Numbered from the stretch's first letter, positions 26,642 to 37,122 are shown. The stretch is DNA of 64,000 nt from Endozoicomonas sp. 4G (GCF_023822025.1 NZ_CP082909.1:1540001-1604000); one strand, 5' to 3'. The notes: a model not told the origin generated them from the sequence alone. Numbers and translations are program-made.

Positions 26642-29497
26642 TTACAAAGCCTGAATCGCTGTCAGCTGTTCATTCAAACGCTCCCTGGCAGCCAGGGCTT
26701 CTTTCAACTTGCCACGTTCTTTTTCAACCACCTCAGGCTTGGCGTTGTTAATGAACTTCTCATTAGCCAGTTTCCCTTCAAAACGCTGCACTTCTTTATT
26801 CAGTCGTTCCACTTCTTTGCTCAGGCGGGCGACTTCCTTTTCCTTGTCGATCAACCCAGCCATCGGTACCAGAACTTCCATCTTGCCCACCAGCTGAGTG
26901 GTTGACATAGGGGCTTGTTCGTCAGAACTGAGAACACGAATGTCTGACAATTTCGCCAGAGACTTCAGGAAAGCACTGTTTTCATCAAGGCGACGCTGGT
27001 CGTCAACAGAAAGGTTGCGCAGCAGTACATCCAGTTCGCGGCTGGGGCCAATATTCAGTTCAGCACGAATATTACGGATGCCGGTAATGAAGCCTTTCAG
27101 CCATTCGATGTCCTGCTCGGCAGTCTCGTCCAGTTTACTTTCATCCAGAGTCGGGTAGCTTTGCAGCATCAGGGTGTCGCCTGCAACGCCCGCTTCCTGC
27201 TTGATGTTCTGCCAGATCTCTTCAGTAATAAACGGCATGAACGGGTGAGCCAGGCGCATAATGGTTTCCAGAACCTGAACCAGTGTACGACGGGTGCCAC
27301 GTTTCAGGGCTTCAGAAGCCTCTTCACTCCAAAGAACAGGCTTGGACAGCTCCAGGTACCAGGCGCAGTATTCATTCCAGATAAAGTCGTACAGGTTCTG
27401 GGAGGCGTGATCCAGACGGAAGTCGGCCAGGTTCTTTTCAAGCTGGGCTTCCAGACGCTGAAGCCGGGAAATAATCCACTTATCCGCCAGGGTCAGTTCA
27501 ACGTCACCACCCTTCTGGCCGCAGTCTTCGTCTTTGGTGTTCATCTGAACGTAGTTGGCTGCGTTCCAGATCTTGTTGCAGAAGTTTCGGTAACCTTCCA
27601 GACGCTTCATATCCCAGTTGATATCACGACCGGTAGAAGCCAATGAGTAGAGGGTGTAACGCAGCGCGTCGGTACCGTGTGCCGCGATACCCTCAGAGAA
27701 GGTTTTACGGGTACGTTTTTCAATTTTTGCCGCCAGTTGTGGCTGCATCATATTGCCGGTGCGTTTTGCAACCAGATCTTCCAGGCTGATGCCGTCGATC
27801 ATATCCAGGGGGTCCAGTACGTTCCCTTTGGACTTGGACATTTTGTCGCCATTCTCATCACGAATCAGGCCGGTCATGTAGACGTATTTGAACGGTACCT
27901 GAGGGTTGCCGTTTTCATCTTTGATGAAATGCATGGTCATCATGATCATCCGGGCTACCCAGAAGAAAATGATGTCAAAGCCCGACACCAGAACATCGGT
28001 CGGGTGGAAGGTGTTCAGGCGCTCAGTGTTTTCAGGCCAGCCGAGGGTGCCAAAAGTCCAGAGCGCAGAAGAGAACCAGGTATCCAGTACATCGTCGTCT
28101 TGTTTCAGGCTGACTTCGGCAGGAATGTTGTTTTCCTGTCGTACGTCTTCTTCACTGCGACCAACATAAACATTGCCGTGTTCGTCGTACCAGGCAGGAA
28201 TGCGATGACCCCACCAGAGCTGGCGGGAGATGCACCAGTCCTGGATATCCTGCATCCAGGAGAAGTACATGTTTTCGTACTGTTTGGGGACAAATTGAAT
28301 GCGGCCGTCTGCAACGGCCTCAATGGCAGGTTTGGCCAGCGGTTCGGCACGGACAAACCACTGATCCGTCAACAGCGGTTCAATAACCACGTCAGAGCGG
28401 TCACCATAAGGCACCATCAGCTCGTGGTTCTTGATCTCTTCCAGCAGCCCGGCTGCTTCAAAGTCGGCGATGATGGCTTTACGTGCAGCAAACCGTTCCA
28501 TGCCGCGGTATTTTTCGGGGATGGGGGCGTCAATATCGTGATTGTCGGAACCATCGATGTTGAAAACCTGACCCTGTTGGCTGATATGGCCTTCCAGGGT
28601 CATGACATTGATCATGGGCAGACCGCAGCGCTTGCCGACCTCATTATCGTTAAAGTCATGGGCTGGTGTGATTTTTACACAGCCGGTGCCTTTTTCCATG
28701 TCCGCATGTTCATCGGCCACGATAGGAATACGACGGTTGACCAGTGGTAGGATGATGTCTTTTCCGATTAGGGCCTTGTAGCGTTCGTCTTTAGCATTAA
28801 CGGCAACACCGGTATCACCCAGCATGGTTTCCGGACGGGTGGTGGCGACGACAATGTAGTCTTTGCCTTCAGCGGTTTTTTCGCCGTCAGCCAGGGGGTA
28901 GCGCAGGTGCCACATGTGCCCCTTGATATCCTTGTTGACGACTTCCAGATCAGAGATAGCGGTATGAAGTTTGGGGTCCCAGTTGACCAGGCGTTTGCCG
29001 CGATAGATCAGATCGTCTTTATAGAGGCGAACGAAAACTTCCTGAACGGCTTTGTAGAAGCCTTTATCCATGGTGAAGCGTTCATTGTCCCAGTCCACAG
29101 AAGCACCGAGGCGACGCAGCTGGCGGGTGATGTTACCACCGGACTCTTCTTTCCATTCCCAGATTTTGTCGGTAAAGGCTGCACGGCCATAATCGTGGCG
29201 GGTCTTGCCTTCTTCGGCCTGAATTTTACGCTCTACCACCATTTGTGTGGCAATACCGGCATGGTCTGTACCCACCTGCCATAGGGTATTGCTGCCTTTC
29301 ATGCGCTGGTAACGAATCAGGGCGTCCATAATAGAGTCCTGGAAAGCGTGACCCATGTGCAGGCTGCCGGTGACGTTGGGCGGTGGAATCATAATGCTGT
29401 AGGGAGAGCCCTGGCCGGAGGGGGCAAAGTAGCCTTTCTCTTCCCAGGTTTGATACCAGCTGCGCTCAATCGCGTGAGGGTTAAAGGTTTTTTCCAT
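26642..29497 (-). CDS. valS: Valine-tRNA ligase
   Basis: 951 residues, the same length as E. coli ValS. Class I HIGH-type motif in [13 protein letters not shown] near residue 40, KMSKS in [14 protein letters not shown], the CP1 editing domain ([17 protein letters not shown]), and a C-terminal coiled-coil arm ([20 protein letters not shown]). It charges tRNA-Val and hydrolyses Thr-tRNA-Val. It is co-directional with the upstream holC cluster, the usual gammaproteobacterial order pepA-holC-valS. Confidence 0.98.
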   Translation of the reverse strand: MEKTFNPHAIERSWYQTWEEKGYFAPSGQGSPYSIMIPPPNVTGSLHMGHAFQDSIMDALIRYQRMKGSNTLWQVGTDHAGIATQMVVERKIQAEEGKTRHDYGRAAFTDKIWEWKEESGGNITRQLRRLGASVDWDNERFTMDKGFYKAVQEVFVRLYKDDLIYRGKRLVNWDPKLHTAISDLEVVNKDIKGHMWHLRYPLADGEKTAEGKDYIVVATTRPETMLGDTGVAVNAKDERYKALIGKDIILPLVNRRIPIVADEHADMEKGTGCVKITPAHDFNDNEVGKRCGLPMINVMTLEGHISQQGQVFNIDGSDNHDIDAPIPEKYRGMERFAARKAIIADFEAAGLLEEIKNHELMVPYGDRSDVVIEPLLTDQWFVRAEPLAKPAIEAVADGRIQFVPKQYENMYFSWMQDIQDWCISRQLWWGHRIPAWYDEHGNVYVGRSEEDVRQENNIPAEVSLKQDDDVLDTWFSSALWTFGTLGWPENTERLNTFHPTDVLVSGFDIIFFWVARMIMMTMHFIKDENGNPQVPFKYVYMTGLIRDENGDKMSKSKGNVLDPLDMIDGISLEDLVAKRTGNMMQPQLAAKIEKRTRKTFSEGIAAHGTDALRYTLYSLASTGRDINWDMKRLEGYRNFCNKIWNAANYVQMNTKDEDCGQKGGDVELTLADKWIISRLQRLEAQLEKNLADFRLDHASQNLYDFIWNEYCAWYLELSKPVLWSEEASEALKRGTRRTLVQVLETIMRLAHPFMPFITEEIWQNIKQEAGVAGDTLMLQSYPTLDESKLDETAEQDIEWLKGFITGIRNIRAELNIGPSRELDVLLRNLSVDDQRRLDENSAFLKSLAKLSDIRVLSSDEQAPMSTTQLVGKMEVLVPMAGLIDKEKEVARLSKEVERLNKEVQRFEGKLANEKFINNAKPEVVEKERGKLKEALAARERLNEQLTAIQAL

Positions 29498-29562
29498 AAC
29501 TAGAGGGTTCTGACAGGTTCTGATCGAAACCGTGCAGTATACACGGAACAGGAAGAGCAGTG

Positions 29563-29886
29563 TTAATCCGTTAGATTTTCCGGCACCTGCTCCAGCAGGC
29601 GATCCAGATAGCTGTTCAGTTCACGGTTCAGCTGGGCTTCAATCCTGACCAGCTCGTCATCGATGATGTCCTGAATCAGTTGCCGGGCCTGTTTGCGTAG
29701 CCGGGCTTTCAGTTCTGACTCTGTAACCGTTTCTGTAACCGTTTCCTGAGGAGTGCTCTGTTGATAATCTCTCTGGATATCCAGCACCGTGACGGTCTGT
29801 CGGTCTTCTTGCTGGTCGGCCAGATCGGTGAGAACAGGAATATGCTGATTGAGATGATCGTGACGATCCGCCTTTTTCTGACTCAT
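29563..29886 (-). CDS. Small protein between holC and valS
   Basis: 107 residues. The start is at the ATG at 29886, which has GTGAGGA directly upstream. It contains a short repeat ([11 protein letters not shown]) and a predicted helical, charged C-terminal half ([43 protein letters not shown]). Small uncharacterised genes occur at this position in some gammaproteobacteria. Function unknown; the conserved position between holC and valS is the only hint. Confidence 0.65.
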   Translation of the reverse strand: MSQKKADRHDHLNQHIPVLTDLADQQEDRQTVTVLDIQRDYQQSTPQETVTETVTESELKARLRKQARQLIQDIIDDELVRIEAQLNRELNSYLDRLLEQVPENLTD

Positions 29887-29911
29887 ATTCCTCACCGGTT
29901 GATGGTTTTCG

Positions 29912-29953
29912 TTGTGTACTTTAGATTGTGTACTTTAGATTGCGTACTTTAGA
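29912..29953 (-). repeat. Three tandem 14-bp repeats spanning the holC stop
   Basis: TTG(T/C)GTACTTTAGA is repeated at 29912-29925, 29926-29939 and 29940-29953. The last unit supplies the TAA stop of holC (29949-29951), so the repeat sits in the holC 3' end and the short gap before the next gene. Confidence 0.9.
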
Positions 29954-30374
29954 TCTTGTGGGTTTCTGGCTGGATGCCGTCTGCAACATAAGCTCTGAAT
30001 TTGTCACGGAGAATCTCAACCGGGCCCGGACTCCGGTCAACAATCTCACAGGTTCGGACAAAGTCTTTATAAAAGCCCGGAATCTGACCGGACAGATTAA
30101 TCAGAAGAGTGTTGTCGTGTAAGGCGTCGGGGGGCTCATACCCCAGAGTGATCGGTGCGCCCGGTGCCTTGCTGTTGATGATCTGATGGGGCAGAAAGCT
30201 GTCTTCACGCCACTCCCAGAGCAGTCGGTCGAGGGTTTCGCATTGAATGTCATTATCCGTGTGAATATGAACAGGCATACCACTACGCCACGCCTTGTCG
30301 GTCAGTCGACAGGCGAACTGTTTAACAGCCTGGGCAGACTGTTGTTGTAGCAAATAGAAGGTTACTCGAGACAT
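29949..30374 (-). CDS. holC: DNA polymerase III chi subunit
   Basis: 141 residues with the chi fold start (VTFYLLQQQSAQAVKQFACRLTDKAWRSG), the motif LLWEWREDSFLPHQI and the C-terminal YKDFVRTCEIVDRSPGP. Chi binds psi and SSB in the clamp-loader complex of the replicative polymerase. It lies downstream of pepA on the same strand (84-bp gap), the usual order. Its stop codon lies inside a 14-bp tandem repeat. Confidence 0.93.
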   Translation of the reverse strand: MSRVTFYLLQQQSAQAVKQFACRLTDKAWRSGMPVHIHTDNDIQCETLDRLLWEWREDSFLPHQIINSKAPGAPITLGYEPPDALHDNTLLINLSGQIPGFYKDFVRTCEIVDRSPGPVEILRDKFRAYVADGIQPETHKI

Positions 30375-30457
30375 GACGCTGAGTGTAATGGCAAATGGGG
30401 CTGGAGGAAAGGTTGTGAGTGTTTATGGACCCACAACCCCCACAACCCCGAAGTGAG

Positions 30458-31939
30458 TTACAGCTGGTTCAGCAGATATTGAATCAGCATCGGGACAGGG
30501 CGACCGGTAGCGCCTTTGGCTTTACCAGAGGTCCATGCCGTACCAGCGATGTCCAGGTGAGCCCATGGGTAGCTTTCTGTAAAGCGTGCCAGGAAGCAGG
30601 CAGCAGTAATGGTGCCAGCGGGGCGGCCACCGATATTAGCCATGTCAGCAAAGTTGGAGTCCAGCTGAGCCTGGTACTCTTCACCCATTGGCAGCTGCCA
30701 GGCTTGGTCGGAGGCGTCTTTAGAGGCTTTCAGCAGTGCTTCGCTGAGCTCATCATTGTTACTTAGAAGGCCCGTTGTATGATGGCCCAGGGCAATGACG
30801 CAGGCGCCTGTCAGGGTGGCAACATCGATGACGGCTTTTGGCTTGTAACGCTCGGCGTAGGTCAGGGCGTCGCAGAGCACCAGACGGCCTTCGGCATCGG
30901 TATTGAGGATCTCAATGGTCTGGCCCGACATAGAGGTGACGATGTCACCCGGACGGGTAGCGTTGCCGCTGGGCATATTCTCAGCAGCGGCTACCATGCC
31001 CACGACGTTGATGGGCAGGTCCAGTGCCAGAATGGTCTGCATGGCGCCAAAGATACTGGCCGCACCGCACATGTCGAATTTCATTTCGTCCATGGCTGCG
31101 CCAGGTTTCAGGGAGATACCGCCGGTATCAAAGGTGATGCCTTTACCCAGCAGAACAATGGGTTTTTCGTCGGGCTTGCCGCCTTTGTAATCCATCAGGA
31201 TCAGTTTCGATTCTTGATCAGAGCCCTGGCCTACGGACAGCAAAGAATGCATTCCCAGGCTGGACATCTGCTTTTCGCCCAGAATTTTGGTGGTCATGCT
31301 GGCATGGGATTTCGCCAGCGTTTTGGCCTGCTCGGCCAGGTAGGTCGGGTGGCAGACGTTACCCGGCAGATTGCCCAGGGTACGGGCCAGATTACGACCT
31401 TCGCCAATGGCCTGACCTTCAGCGATGGCTTGATTCAGAGCGTCTGCCTGCTTACGATCTGCCAGGAAGGAAACTTTCTTCAGTGCCGGTGCGTCGGCAT
31501 TTTTGCTCTTGAACTCGTCGAACTGGTAGAACGCGTAGACAATGGCTTCGACCAGCTGGCGTACTTTCCAGCTGTGGTCTTTGCCATCGACATCGACATC
31601 TTCCAGAGAAATCAGTGCGTCTTTGGCCGAGGCTGCTTTCAGTTCACCGGCAACGGCTTTAGCCAGCTTGATGAACTCACTTTCTTTCAGGGCGGTCTTG
31701 CCTTCGCCAGTGGCGCAGAGCAGAACCCGCTCAGCGGCCACTTCCGGAACATGCTGGAGCAACAGGGTCTGGCCTGCCTTGTACTTGAGGTCGCCGCGTT
31801 TGAGGATGCTGTTAATGGCACCTTTGCTGGCTTCGTTCACGGCTGACGCTGCGCTGGCAAGCACTTTTTTCTGTACAGCCAGTACCAGGCAGGCAGTTTT
31901 CTGCTTCTCTACCGCTCCGCTTTTTACGATAAATTGCAT
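30458..31939 (-). CDS. pepA: Leucyl aminopeptidase PepA (cytosol M17 family)
   Basis: 493 residues from the ATG at 31939, which is preceded by GGGAGC; an upstream in-frame codon at 31951 is rejected. M17 signatures are complete: GKGITFDTGGISLKPG (metal and catalytic Lys) and NTDAEGRLVLCDAL. PepA is a hexameric zinc/manganese aminopeptidase; in E. coli it also binds DNA in Xer recombination and car regulation. It is divergent from lptF across a 342-bp intergenic region, as in E. coli. Confidence 0.97.
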   Translation of the reverse strand: MQFIVKSGAVEKQKTACLVLAVQKKVLASAASAVNEASKGAINSILKRGDLKYKAGQTLLLQHVPEVAAERVLLCATGEGKTALKESEFIKLAKAVAGELKAASAKDALISLEDVDVDGKDHSWKVRQLVEAIVYAFYQFDEFKSKNADAPALKKVSFLADRKQADALNQAIAEGQAIGEGRNLARTLGNLPGNVCHPTYLAEQAKTLAKSHASMTTKILGEKQMSSLGMHSLLSVGQGSDQESKLILMDYKGGKPDEKPIVLLGKGITFDTGGISLKPGAAMDEMKFDMCGAASIFGAMQTILALDLPINVVGMVAAAENMPSGNATRPGDIVTSMSGQTIEILNTDAEGRLVLCDALTYAERYKPKAVIDVATLTGACVIALGHHTTGLLSNNDELSEALLKASKDASDQAWQLPMGEEYQAQLDSNFADMANIGGRPAGTITAACFLARFTESYPWAHLDIAGTAWTSGKAKGATGRPVPMLIQYLLNQL

Positions 31940-32281
31940 GGTTGCTCCCATAGGACACTTGTCCGGTTATCGCTCTCGGGGATGACCCGATCTCCTGTTA
32001 ATTTGTCTGACAAAGCCCTGATAAATACGTTTTGCCGCCACACCCGTTTTTTGCAAAAGGAATGTAAATGATGAGACTTCTCTCATACGGGCTATAAACT
32101 CGAACAGGTTTGTTGGATAATTGTCAGATCGGGTATTTGAACAGAGCTTGCGTCAGAAGTGAATTCCCGCAACTCTTTCAGAGACAGATTTTAAGCCTTT
32201 TGTTGTCATTTACGCTTATCAGAGCTTTGGGATAAGTGAATTTTAACGTTAATAAACAATCGGAAACCGTAACCCCAGATC
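31940..32281. promoter_or_regulatory. Divergent promoter region pepA / lptF
   Basis: 342 bp without a gene between the divergent pepA and lptFG starts; it must carry promoters for both. I see AT-rich candidate -10 elements but no clear -35/-10 pair and no operator I can name. Confidence 0.5.
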
Positions 32282-33415
32282 ATGCCTTCGATCCTTTTTC
32301 GATACCTGGCCAAAGAAATGCTCAAGGTCACATTTGCCGTCACTGGTATTGTGCTCCTGATTATCATGAGTGGCCGTTTTGTGAACTATCTCGCGCAGGC
32401 TGCCAGCGGCTCGCTGAATGCCGACTTCCTTTTTGCCATCATGGCTTACAGAGTGCCCGAGTTCCTGGTGATGATTATTCCCCTGGGCTTGTTTCTGGGC
32501 ATTATCATGGCTTATGGTCGGCTTTATGTAGAGAATGAAATGACGGTTATGGGGGCCTGTGGGGTCAGTCAGGGGCAGCTGCTGCGCATGACCATGATTC
32601 CGGCACTGGGCGTTATGATCGTGGTGGCGGTTCTGAGCACCCTGGTCGCCCCGTGGGGGATAAAGAAAGTAGAAATCATTCTTTCCCAACAGGATTCCAT
32701 GACCGAGTTCGATACCCTGGTGCCGGGCCGGTTCCAAAAGTTTGAGGGCGCAAACCGGGTTACTTACACTGAGTCTCTGACAGACGACAATCAACAGATG
32801 GATAAGGTATTTATTGCTCACCAGTCGTCAGGTCAGGACAGTTCAGAGATGACCCTGGTGTTGGCAGAGCGTGGTCGTATATCTACCGCAGAGCGGGACG
32901 GTCAGCGTTATCTGATCCTGAGTGATGGTTATCGTTACGATCTGACACCCGGTGGTAAAAAAGTCAGGGTGGCTCAGTATGGAACCTACGGCATCCGTAT
33001 GGAAGAGAGTGCTGTAGCGGATGAGATCAGCAAAGAGCAGGCGATGCCCACCGCTAGCTTGTTGGGCTCTGATAATCCTGCCTATATAGCGGAGTTGCAG
33101 TGGCGCATCTCGCTGCCGTTATTGATTCCAATTATTGTGTTACTGGCGGTCCCGCTCTCAAAAGTGAATCCCAGGCAGGGGCGCTACGTTAAACTCTTGC
33201 CCGGTGTCTTGCTTTATCTGCTTTATCTGGCGTTGCTGATTACTGCCCGTGGAATGGTGGATGATGGACGTCTTTCGCCACAGATCGGCATCTGGTGGGT
33301 GCATGGGGTTTACCTGTTGCTTGGATTGATTGTTTATTTTCAGGAGCCTGTGCAGGCTATGATGGCGAAAAGGGTGGCCAAAAGGATGGCTAAAAGGAAA
33401 GTTGCTCATGCGTAA
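32282..33415 (+). CDS. lptF: LPS export permease LptF
   Basis: 377 residues of the YjgP/YjgQ family: an N-terminal group of transmembrane helices (FRYLAKEMLKVTFAVTGIV start), a periplasmic beta-jellyroll (about 130-260) and C-terminal transmembrane helices. LptF and LptG form the membrane part of the LptB2FG transporter that extracts lipopolysaccharide from the inner membrane. The last 8 bases overlap lptG. Confidence 0.96.
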   Translation: MPSILFRYLAKEMLKVTFAVTGIVLLIIMSGRFVNYLAQAASGSLNADFLFAIMAYRVPEFLVMIIPLGLFLGIIMAYGRLYVENEMTVMGACGVSQGQLLRMTMIPALGVMIVVAVLSTLVAPWGIKKVEIILSQQDSMTEFDTLVPGRFQKFEGANRVTYTESLTDDNQQMDKVFIAHQSSGQDSSEMTLVLAERGRISTAERDGQRYLILSDGYRYDLTPGGKKVRVAQYGTYGIRMEESAVADEISKEQAMPTASLLGSDNPAYIAELQWRISLPLLIPIIVLLAVPLSKVNPRQGRYVKLLPGVLLYLLYLALLITARGMVDDGRLSPQIGIWWVHGVYLLLGLIVYFQEPVQAMMAKRVAKRMAKRKVAHA

Positions 33416-34466
33416 GCTGGATCGTTATATCGCATGGAACGTGCTGGCTTCCATGGTCATGGTGCTTTTGATTCTGGTCGTTCTGGAATCCATGTTCGCT
33501 TTCCTGGGCGAGCTGGATAATGTCCGTGGTAATTACCAGATGGCGGATGTCGTCGTCTATATTTTGCTGCTCATTCCCAAGAAGATTTATGAATTTATTC
33601 CTGTATCCGCTTTGATTGGCTGTCTGGCCGGTCTGGGCAGTATGGCTGCCAACAGTGAGCTGGTGGTTATGAGAGCGGCAGGCATTTCGTTATGGCGAAT
33701 GGTCTGGTCGGTGATGAAACCTGCGTTGCTGCTGACCTGTATAGGCATTGTTCTGGGTGAGTATGTGGCGCCAGCCACAGAGCAGATTGCCGAAACCCGC
33801 AAGAACATCGCCCGGTCACACAATGGCGAATATTCCGGAGAAGGCGTCTGGCACCGTGAAGGCAATGAATTTATGTACTTCAATGCGGTGGAGCCTAATG
33901 GCGTGCTCTATGGTGTCAGTCGCTATGTCTTTGATGATGATATGAGGCTCAAAGAAAGTTCGTTTGCAAAAAGGGCCATCTATCAGAAGGATCACTGGCT
34001 GCTGGAAGATGTCACCCTGAGCCGTATGGAAGGTGATAAGGTTGTCTCGGAAAAAGTGAACACTGCGCCCTGGGATACCAACCTGACCACGACGCTGTTG
34101 AAGGTGGTCGTGGTCAAGCCCGATGGCTTGTCTATCTCAGGTCTGAATACTTATACCAATTATCTGGAAGAGCAAGGGTTGGGTGCCGGTGAGTACGCGT
34201 TGGCGTTCTGGACCAAGGCACTGCAACCCCTGTCTATTTTCTCCCTGGTGCTGGTGGGGATCTCTTTTGTCTTTGGCCCCCTGCGCTCGGTCAGTATGGG
34301 GCTGAGAATTTTCTCGGGTGTGATTACCGGGGTCGTTTTTATGATTGTGCAGAACCTGCTGGGGCCATCCAGCCTGGTGTTTGGTTTCCCACCGGTGTTG
34401 TCTGTGCTGCTGCCCATTATGATCTGTATTGGTATAGGATCGTTGTTGCTGTACAGGGCAGCCTGA
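33408..34466 (+). CDS. lptG: LPS export permease LptG
   Basis: 352 residues starting at the ATG at 33408 (MRKLDRYIAWNVL), inside the end of lptF. It has the same layout as LptF: paired transmembrane helices around a periplasmic jellyroll, with family motifs FIPVSALIGCLAGLGSMAANSELVVMRAAG and PLRSVSMGLRIFSG. It is the partner of LptF in LPS transport. It converges on the RDD gene with 8 bp between stops. Confidence 0.96.
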   Translation: MRKLDRYIAWNVLASMVMVLLILVVLESMFAFLGELDNVRGNYQMADVVVYILLLIPKKIYEFIPVSALIGCLAGLGSMAANSELVVMRAAGISLWRMVWSVMKPALLLTCIGIVLGEYVAPATEQIAETRKNIARSHNGEYSGEGVWHREGNEFMYFNAVEPNGVLYGVSRYVFDDDMRLKESSFAKRAIYQKDHWLLEDVTLSRMEGDKVVSEKVNTAPWDTNLTTTLLKVVVVKPDGLSISGLNTYTNYLEEQGLGAGEYALAFWTKALQPLSIFSLVLVGISFVFGPLRSVSMGLRIFSGVITGVVFMIVQNLLGPSSLVFGFPPVLSVLLPIMICIGIGSLLLYRAA

Positions 34467-34474
34467 CTATCCGG

Positions 34475-34951
34475 TCAGGGCTTGGGAATATACAGAGTTC
34501 TGGATCGGGAGAATCGATCCTGCCAGCTGAGGTGTTCCCGATCCCAGAGACTCCAGAAGACACCCAGTCCGCAAAGTAGCAGGGCAGGGATAGCGGTCAG
34601 TGTCCGAATCAGGCATTGGCCGATGGAAATATAACCTCCTTCCCGATCCACAATTTTAATATGCCAGGCCTGCATGCCCAACGTCTGACCACGACGGGAC
34701 CAGAAAAAGGCGAAAAAGCTGAAAATGCTCAGGAAAAGCGCAGCATAAAAGAAAGGCCCGCCAATGGATTGCCCGCTCTCTGTGATGGCTTTGAGTTCTT
34801 CAGCGCCGTGCACTTTCATCTGGATGCCAAGATTGATAAAACCCACCAGAAACATAATGGCCAAAACCAGAAAACTGTCGTACATAATAGCGGCCAGCCG
34901 TCGCCAGACGGGTGCGGGTTGAGTGTGCTTCTTTTTTGATGTGTCTGACAT
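34475..34951 (-). CDS. RDD family membrane protein
   Basis: 158 residues. The RDD-type opening (WRRLAAIMYDSFLVLAIMFLVG), a second helix pair (FYAALFLSIFSFFAFFW) and the motif RRGQTLGMQAWHIKIV are typical of the RDD family. These small inner-membrane proteins are of mostly unknown role, some in ion transport. The tail carries SWQDRFSRSRTL, also common in the family. Confidence 0.9.
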   Translation of the reverse strand: MSDTSKKKHTQPAPVWRRLAAIMYDSFLVLAIMFLVGFINLGIQMKVHGAEELKAITESGQSIGGPFFYAALFLSIFSFFAFFWSRRGQTLGMQAWHIKIVDREGGYISIGQCLIRTLTAIPALLLCGLGVFWSLWDREHLSWQDRFSRSRTLYIPKP

Positions 34952-34981
34952 AAAAACTCCTGTAACAGGCCGCGGAGTTTA

Positions 34982-35539
34982 TCAGTTTCTGTGGTGTTGG
35001 GCAGGATTGATTTTGGCGGTCAGAATATGATCCTGCCACTTCCCGGCAATCTTGAGGTAAGACCGGGCTTTGCCTTCTTCTTCAAAGTTCAGTTTTTTGA
35101 GTAATGTGGCACTTCGATGGTTGTCAGGAATGTAGTTGGCCATAATGCGATGCAGTTTCACTTCCTGAAAAATATAGTCAATGCCCGCGGATACAATTTC
35201 GTGCATTAAGCCCTGGCCCTGGTATTTTTTCGAGATAGAGTAACCCAGGTGACAGGCTTGAAAAACGCCATGGACGACATTGCTAAAGTTACATAACCCT
35301 ATGATTTCTCTTCGGTCCGGTGTCAGTGCTGTGAAGTAGAAGCCTGTGCCTTCCTCGAACATTTTCCGCTGTTTGGTTAGCTCGTGCTTACACTGTTCCA
35401 GTGTATAAAAATTCTCGTGCCGCAGGGGTTCCCAAGGACAAAGGTGATCCCGGTTAGTCAGTCTGTACTCTAAAAGCAGTCGGGCATCTTCAGGTTTAAG
35501 CAGAGTCAATTCAGTTCTGGTTGTTTTTATATTGATCAT
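34982..35539 (-). CDS. GNAT acetyltransferase, RimJ/RimL-like
   Basis: 185 residues. The N-terminus (TTRTELTLLKPEDARLLLEYRLTNRDHLCPWEP), the acetyl-CoA motif region (LGYSISKKYQGQGLMHEIVSAGIDYIF) and the end helix (NHRSATLLKKLNFEEEGKARSYLKI) follow the RimJ/YjcK type of N-acetyltransferases that modify protein N-termini or small molecules. Substrate unknown. It is transcribed with the RDD gene downstream (30-bp gap). Confidence 0.88.
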   Translation of the reverse strand: MINIKTTRTELTLLKPEDARLLLEYRLTNRDHLCPWEPLRHENFYTLEQCKHELTKQRKMFEEGTGFYFTALTPDRREIIGLCNFSNVVHGVFQACHLGYSISKKYQGQGLMHEIVSAGIDYIFQEVKLHRIMANYIPDNHRSATLLKKLNFEEEGKARSYLKIAGKWQDHILTAKINPAQHHRN

Positions 35540-35557
35540 GTTGGTTTCTATGGCGTG

Positions 35558-36091
35558 TTAATCAAACAGCGAACCCTGTTGCTGGGGCAGGGCACCTTCC
35601 AGATTCAGTAGTTTTTCTTTAGTCGGTTTACCACCGGCATAACCCTGTAACTCACCATTGCTGGCAATAACCCGGTGGCAGGGAACCAGTATGGAAATGC
35701 CGTTTGCACCGTTGGCATTGGCGACGGCTCTGAGGGCGTTTCTGTCCCCTATGGATTCTGCCAGTCCGGCATAGCTGGTGGTTTCTCCGTAGGGAATATG
35801 CAATAAAGCTTGCCAAACCTGCTTTTGGAAGGCGGTGCCTACCAAAAGCAGGGGGACTGAAAAGCTATTTCGTTCTTTACGAAAGTACTCTTCTAACTGT
35901 TGTCGGGTAAGCTCCATAACTTCGTCGTCTTGCTCAACGTACTCCGCTTTGAGCCCATTTTTAACCCGTGCATCAACCCGCAATCTTTTCTTGCGGTAAC
36001 GCCAGTCACACAGGCAGAGTTGCTGGTCGTAGGTGCCCAGGATCAGCTCACCTACGGGTGAGGTATAGTATTGGATGTTGATGGTGTTCAT
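35558..36091 (-). CDS. ogt: Methylated-DNA-protein-cysteine methyltransferase
   Basis: 177 residues. The active-site motif VPCHRVIA, with the acceptor Cys, and the helix-turn-helix region (TSYAGLAESIGDRNALRAVANANGANG) are intact. It removes O6-alkyl groups from guanine directly and irreversibly. Length and domain plan fit Ogt/AGT rather than Ada. It lies 18 bp after the GNAT start on the same strand. Confidence 0.94.
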   Translation of the reverse strand: MNTINIQYYTSPVGELILGTYDQQLCLCDWRYRKKRLRVDARVKNGLKAEYVEQDDEVMELTRQQLEEYFRKERNSFSVPLLLVGTAFQKQVWQALLHIPYGETTSYAGLAESIGDRNALRAVANANGANGISILVPCHRVIASNGELQGYAGGKPTKEKLLNLEGALPQQQGSLFD

Positions 36092-36108
36092 TGCCAGATC
36101 GCTCTCAA

Positions 36109-36948
36109 TTATCCAAAGTCAGACTTATGATGACGTTCTGGCAATTGTTCACCGGGTTCTCCCCAGGTTCTATTGACCCTCTTGCCACGTTTTACCGCTG
36201 GCTGTGAGGCAATCTGTTCTGCCCAGCGTTTCACGTTCTTATAAGAGTCCACACTTAAAAACTCTGCTGCGTCGTACATCTGACCTAAGACCAGAGCGCC
36301 GTACCAGGGCCAGATTGCGATATCGGCAATGGAGTATTCACTGCCTGCTATATAAGTATTGTTTGCTAATTGCTTATCCAGCACATCCAACTGGCGTTTT
36401 GCTTCCATAGCGTAACGATTAATCGGGTATTCAAACTTCTCCGGTGCATAGGCATAAAAATGACCAAACCCTCCACCTAAAAAGGGTGCGCTGCCCATTT
36501 GCCAGAACAACCAGGACATGACCTCTGAACGGCCTTCTTTCTGCGGTAAAAATTCGCCAAACTTTTCCGCCAGGTGAACCAGAATGGCACCGGATTCAAA
36601 AATACGAACCGGCTTCCTGCCACTATTATCGATCAATGCCGGAATCTTGGAATTGGGGTTGATATCGACAAAGCCACTACCGAACTGCTCTCCATCCTTG
36701 ATGCTGATGGGATAGGCATCATATTCAGCTTTCTCAATGCCCTTTTCTAATAGCTCTTCCAGCATGATGGTGACTTTCACGCCATTGGGAGTAGCCAGTG
36801 AATACAGCTGGAAGGGGTGTTGTCCTTTGGGCAGTTCCTTATCGTGTGTTTTGCCTGACACCGGTCGATTGATACTGGCAAACTGGCCACCGGATTCGTT
36901 GTCCCAGGTCCAGACCGCTGGTGGAGTGTATTTGTTTTGTTCGCTCAT
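36109..36948 (-). CDS. yghU: Glutathione transferase-like disulfide-bond oxidoreductase YghU
   Basis: 279 residues with the YghU-type N-terminal extension (YTPPAVWTWDNESGGQFASINRP) and a thioredoxin fold whose glutathione site includes PNGVKVTIMLEEL and NPNSKIPALID, then the all-helical GST domain (MSWLFWQMGSAPFLGGGFGHF). E. coli YghU reduces disulfides using two bound glutathiones. It lies 17 bp upstream of ogt and divergent from the large gene at 37123. Confidence 0.93.
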   Translation of the reverse strand: MSEQNKYTPPAVWTWDNESGGQFASINRPVSGKTHDKELPKGQHPFQLYSLATPNGVKVTIMLEELLEKGIEKAEYDAYPISIKDGEQFGSGFVDINPNSKIPALIDNSGRKPVRIFESGAILVHLAEKFGEFLPQKEGRSEVMSWLFWQMGSAPFLGGGFGHFYAYAPEKFEYPINRYAMEAKRQLDVLDKQLANNTYIAGSEYSIADIAIWPWYGALVLGQMYDAAEFLSVDSYKNVKRWAEQIASQPAVKRGKRVNRTWGEPGEQLPERHHKSDFG

Positions 36949-37122
36949 GCTGTAAGTCCTCAGGTCAGTGGAACCATACTAATGCAGCTAAGCCTTGATA
37001 TCCACACAGCCCCCTCGTTGATCCTGAACGGAGTTTCGGTGCCTTGCGGCCCGGGAATTGGAATTTTTTTTCCTTATCATTGTCAAAGGGCGGAAGGGAC
37101 ATTTTGATCAGGGTAGAAAAAT

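Noticed and set aside
27677-28750. 357-codon plus-strand ORF
   Set aside because: Lies fully antisense to valS, has no family features and reflects codon bias of valS.
30779-31846. 355-codon plus-strand ORF
   Set aside because: Antisense shadow of pepA.
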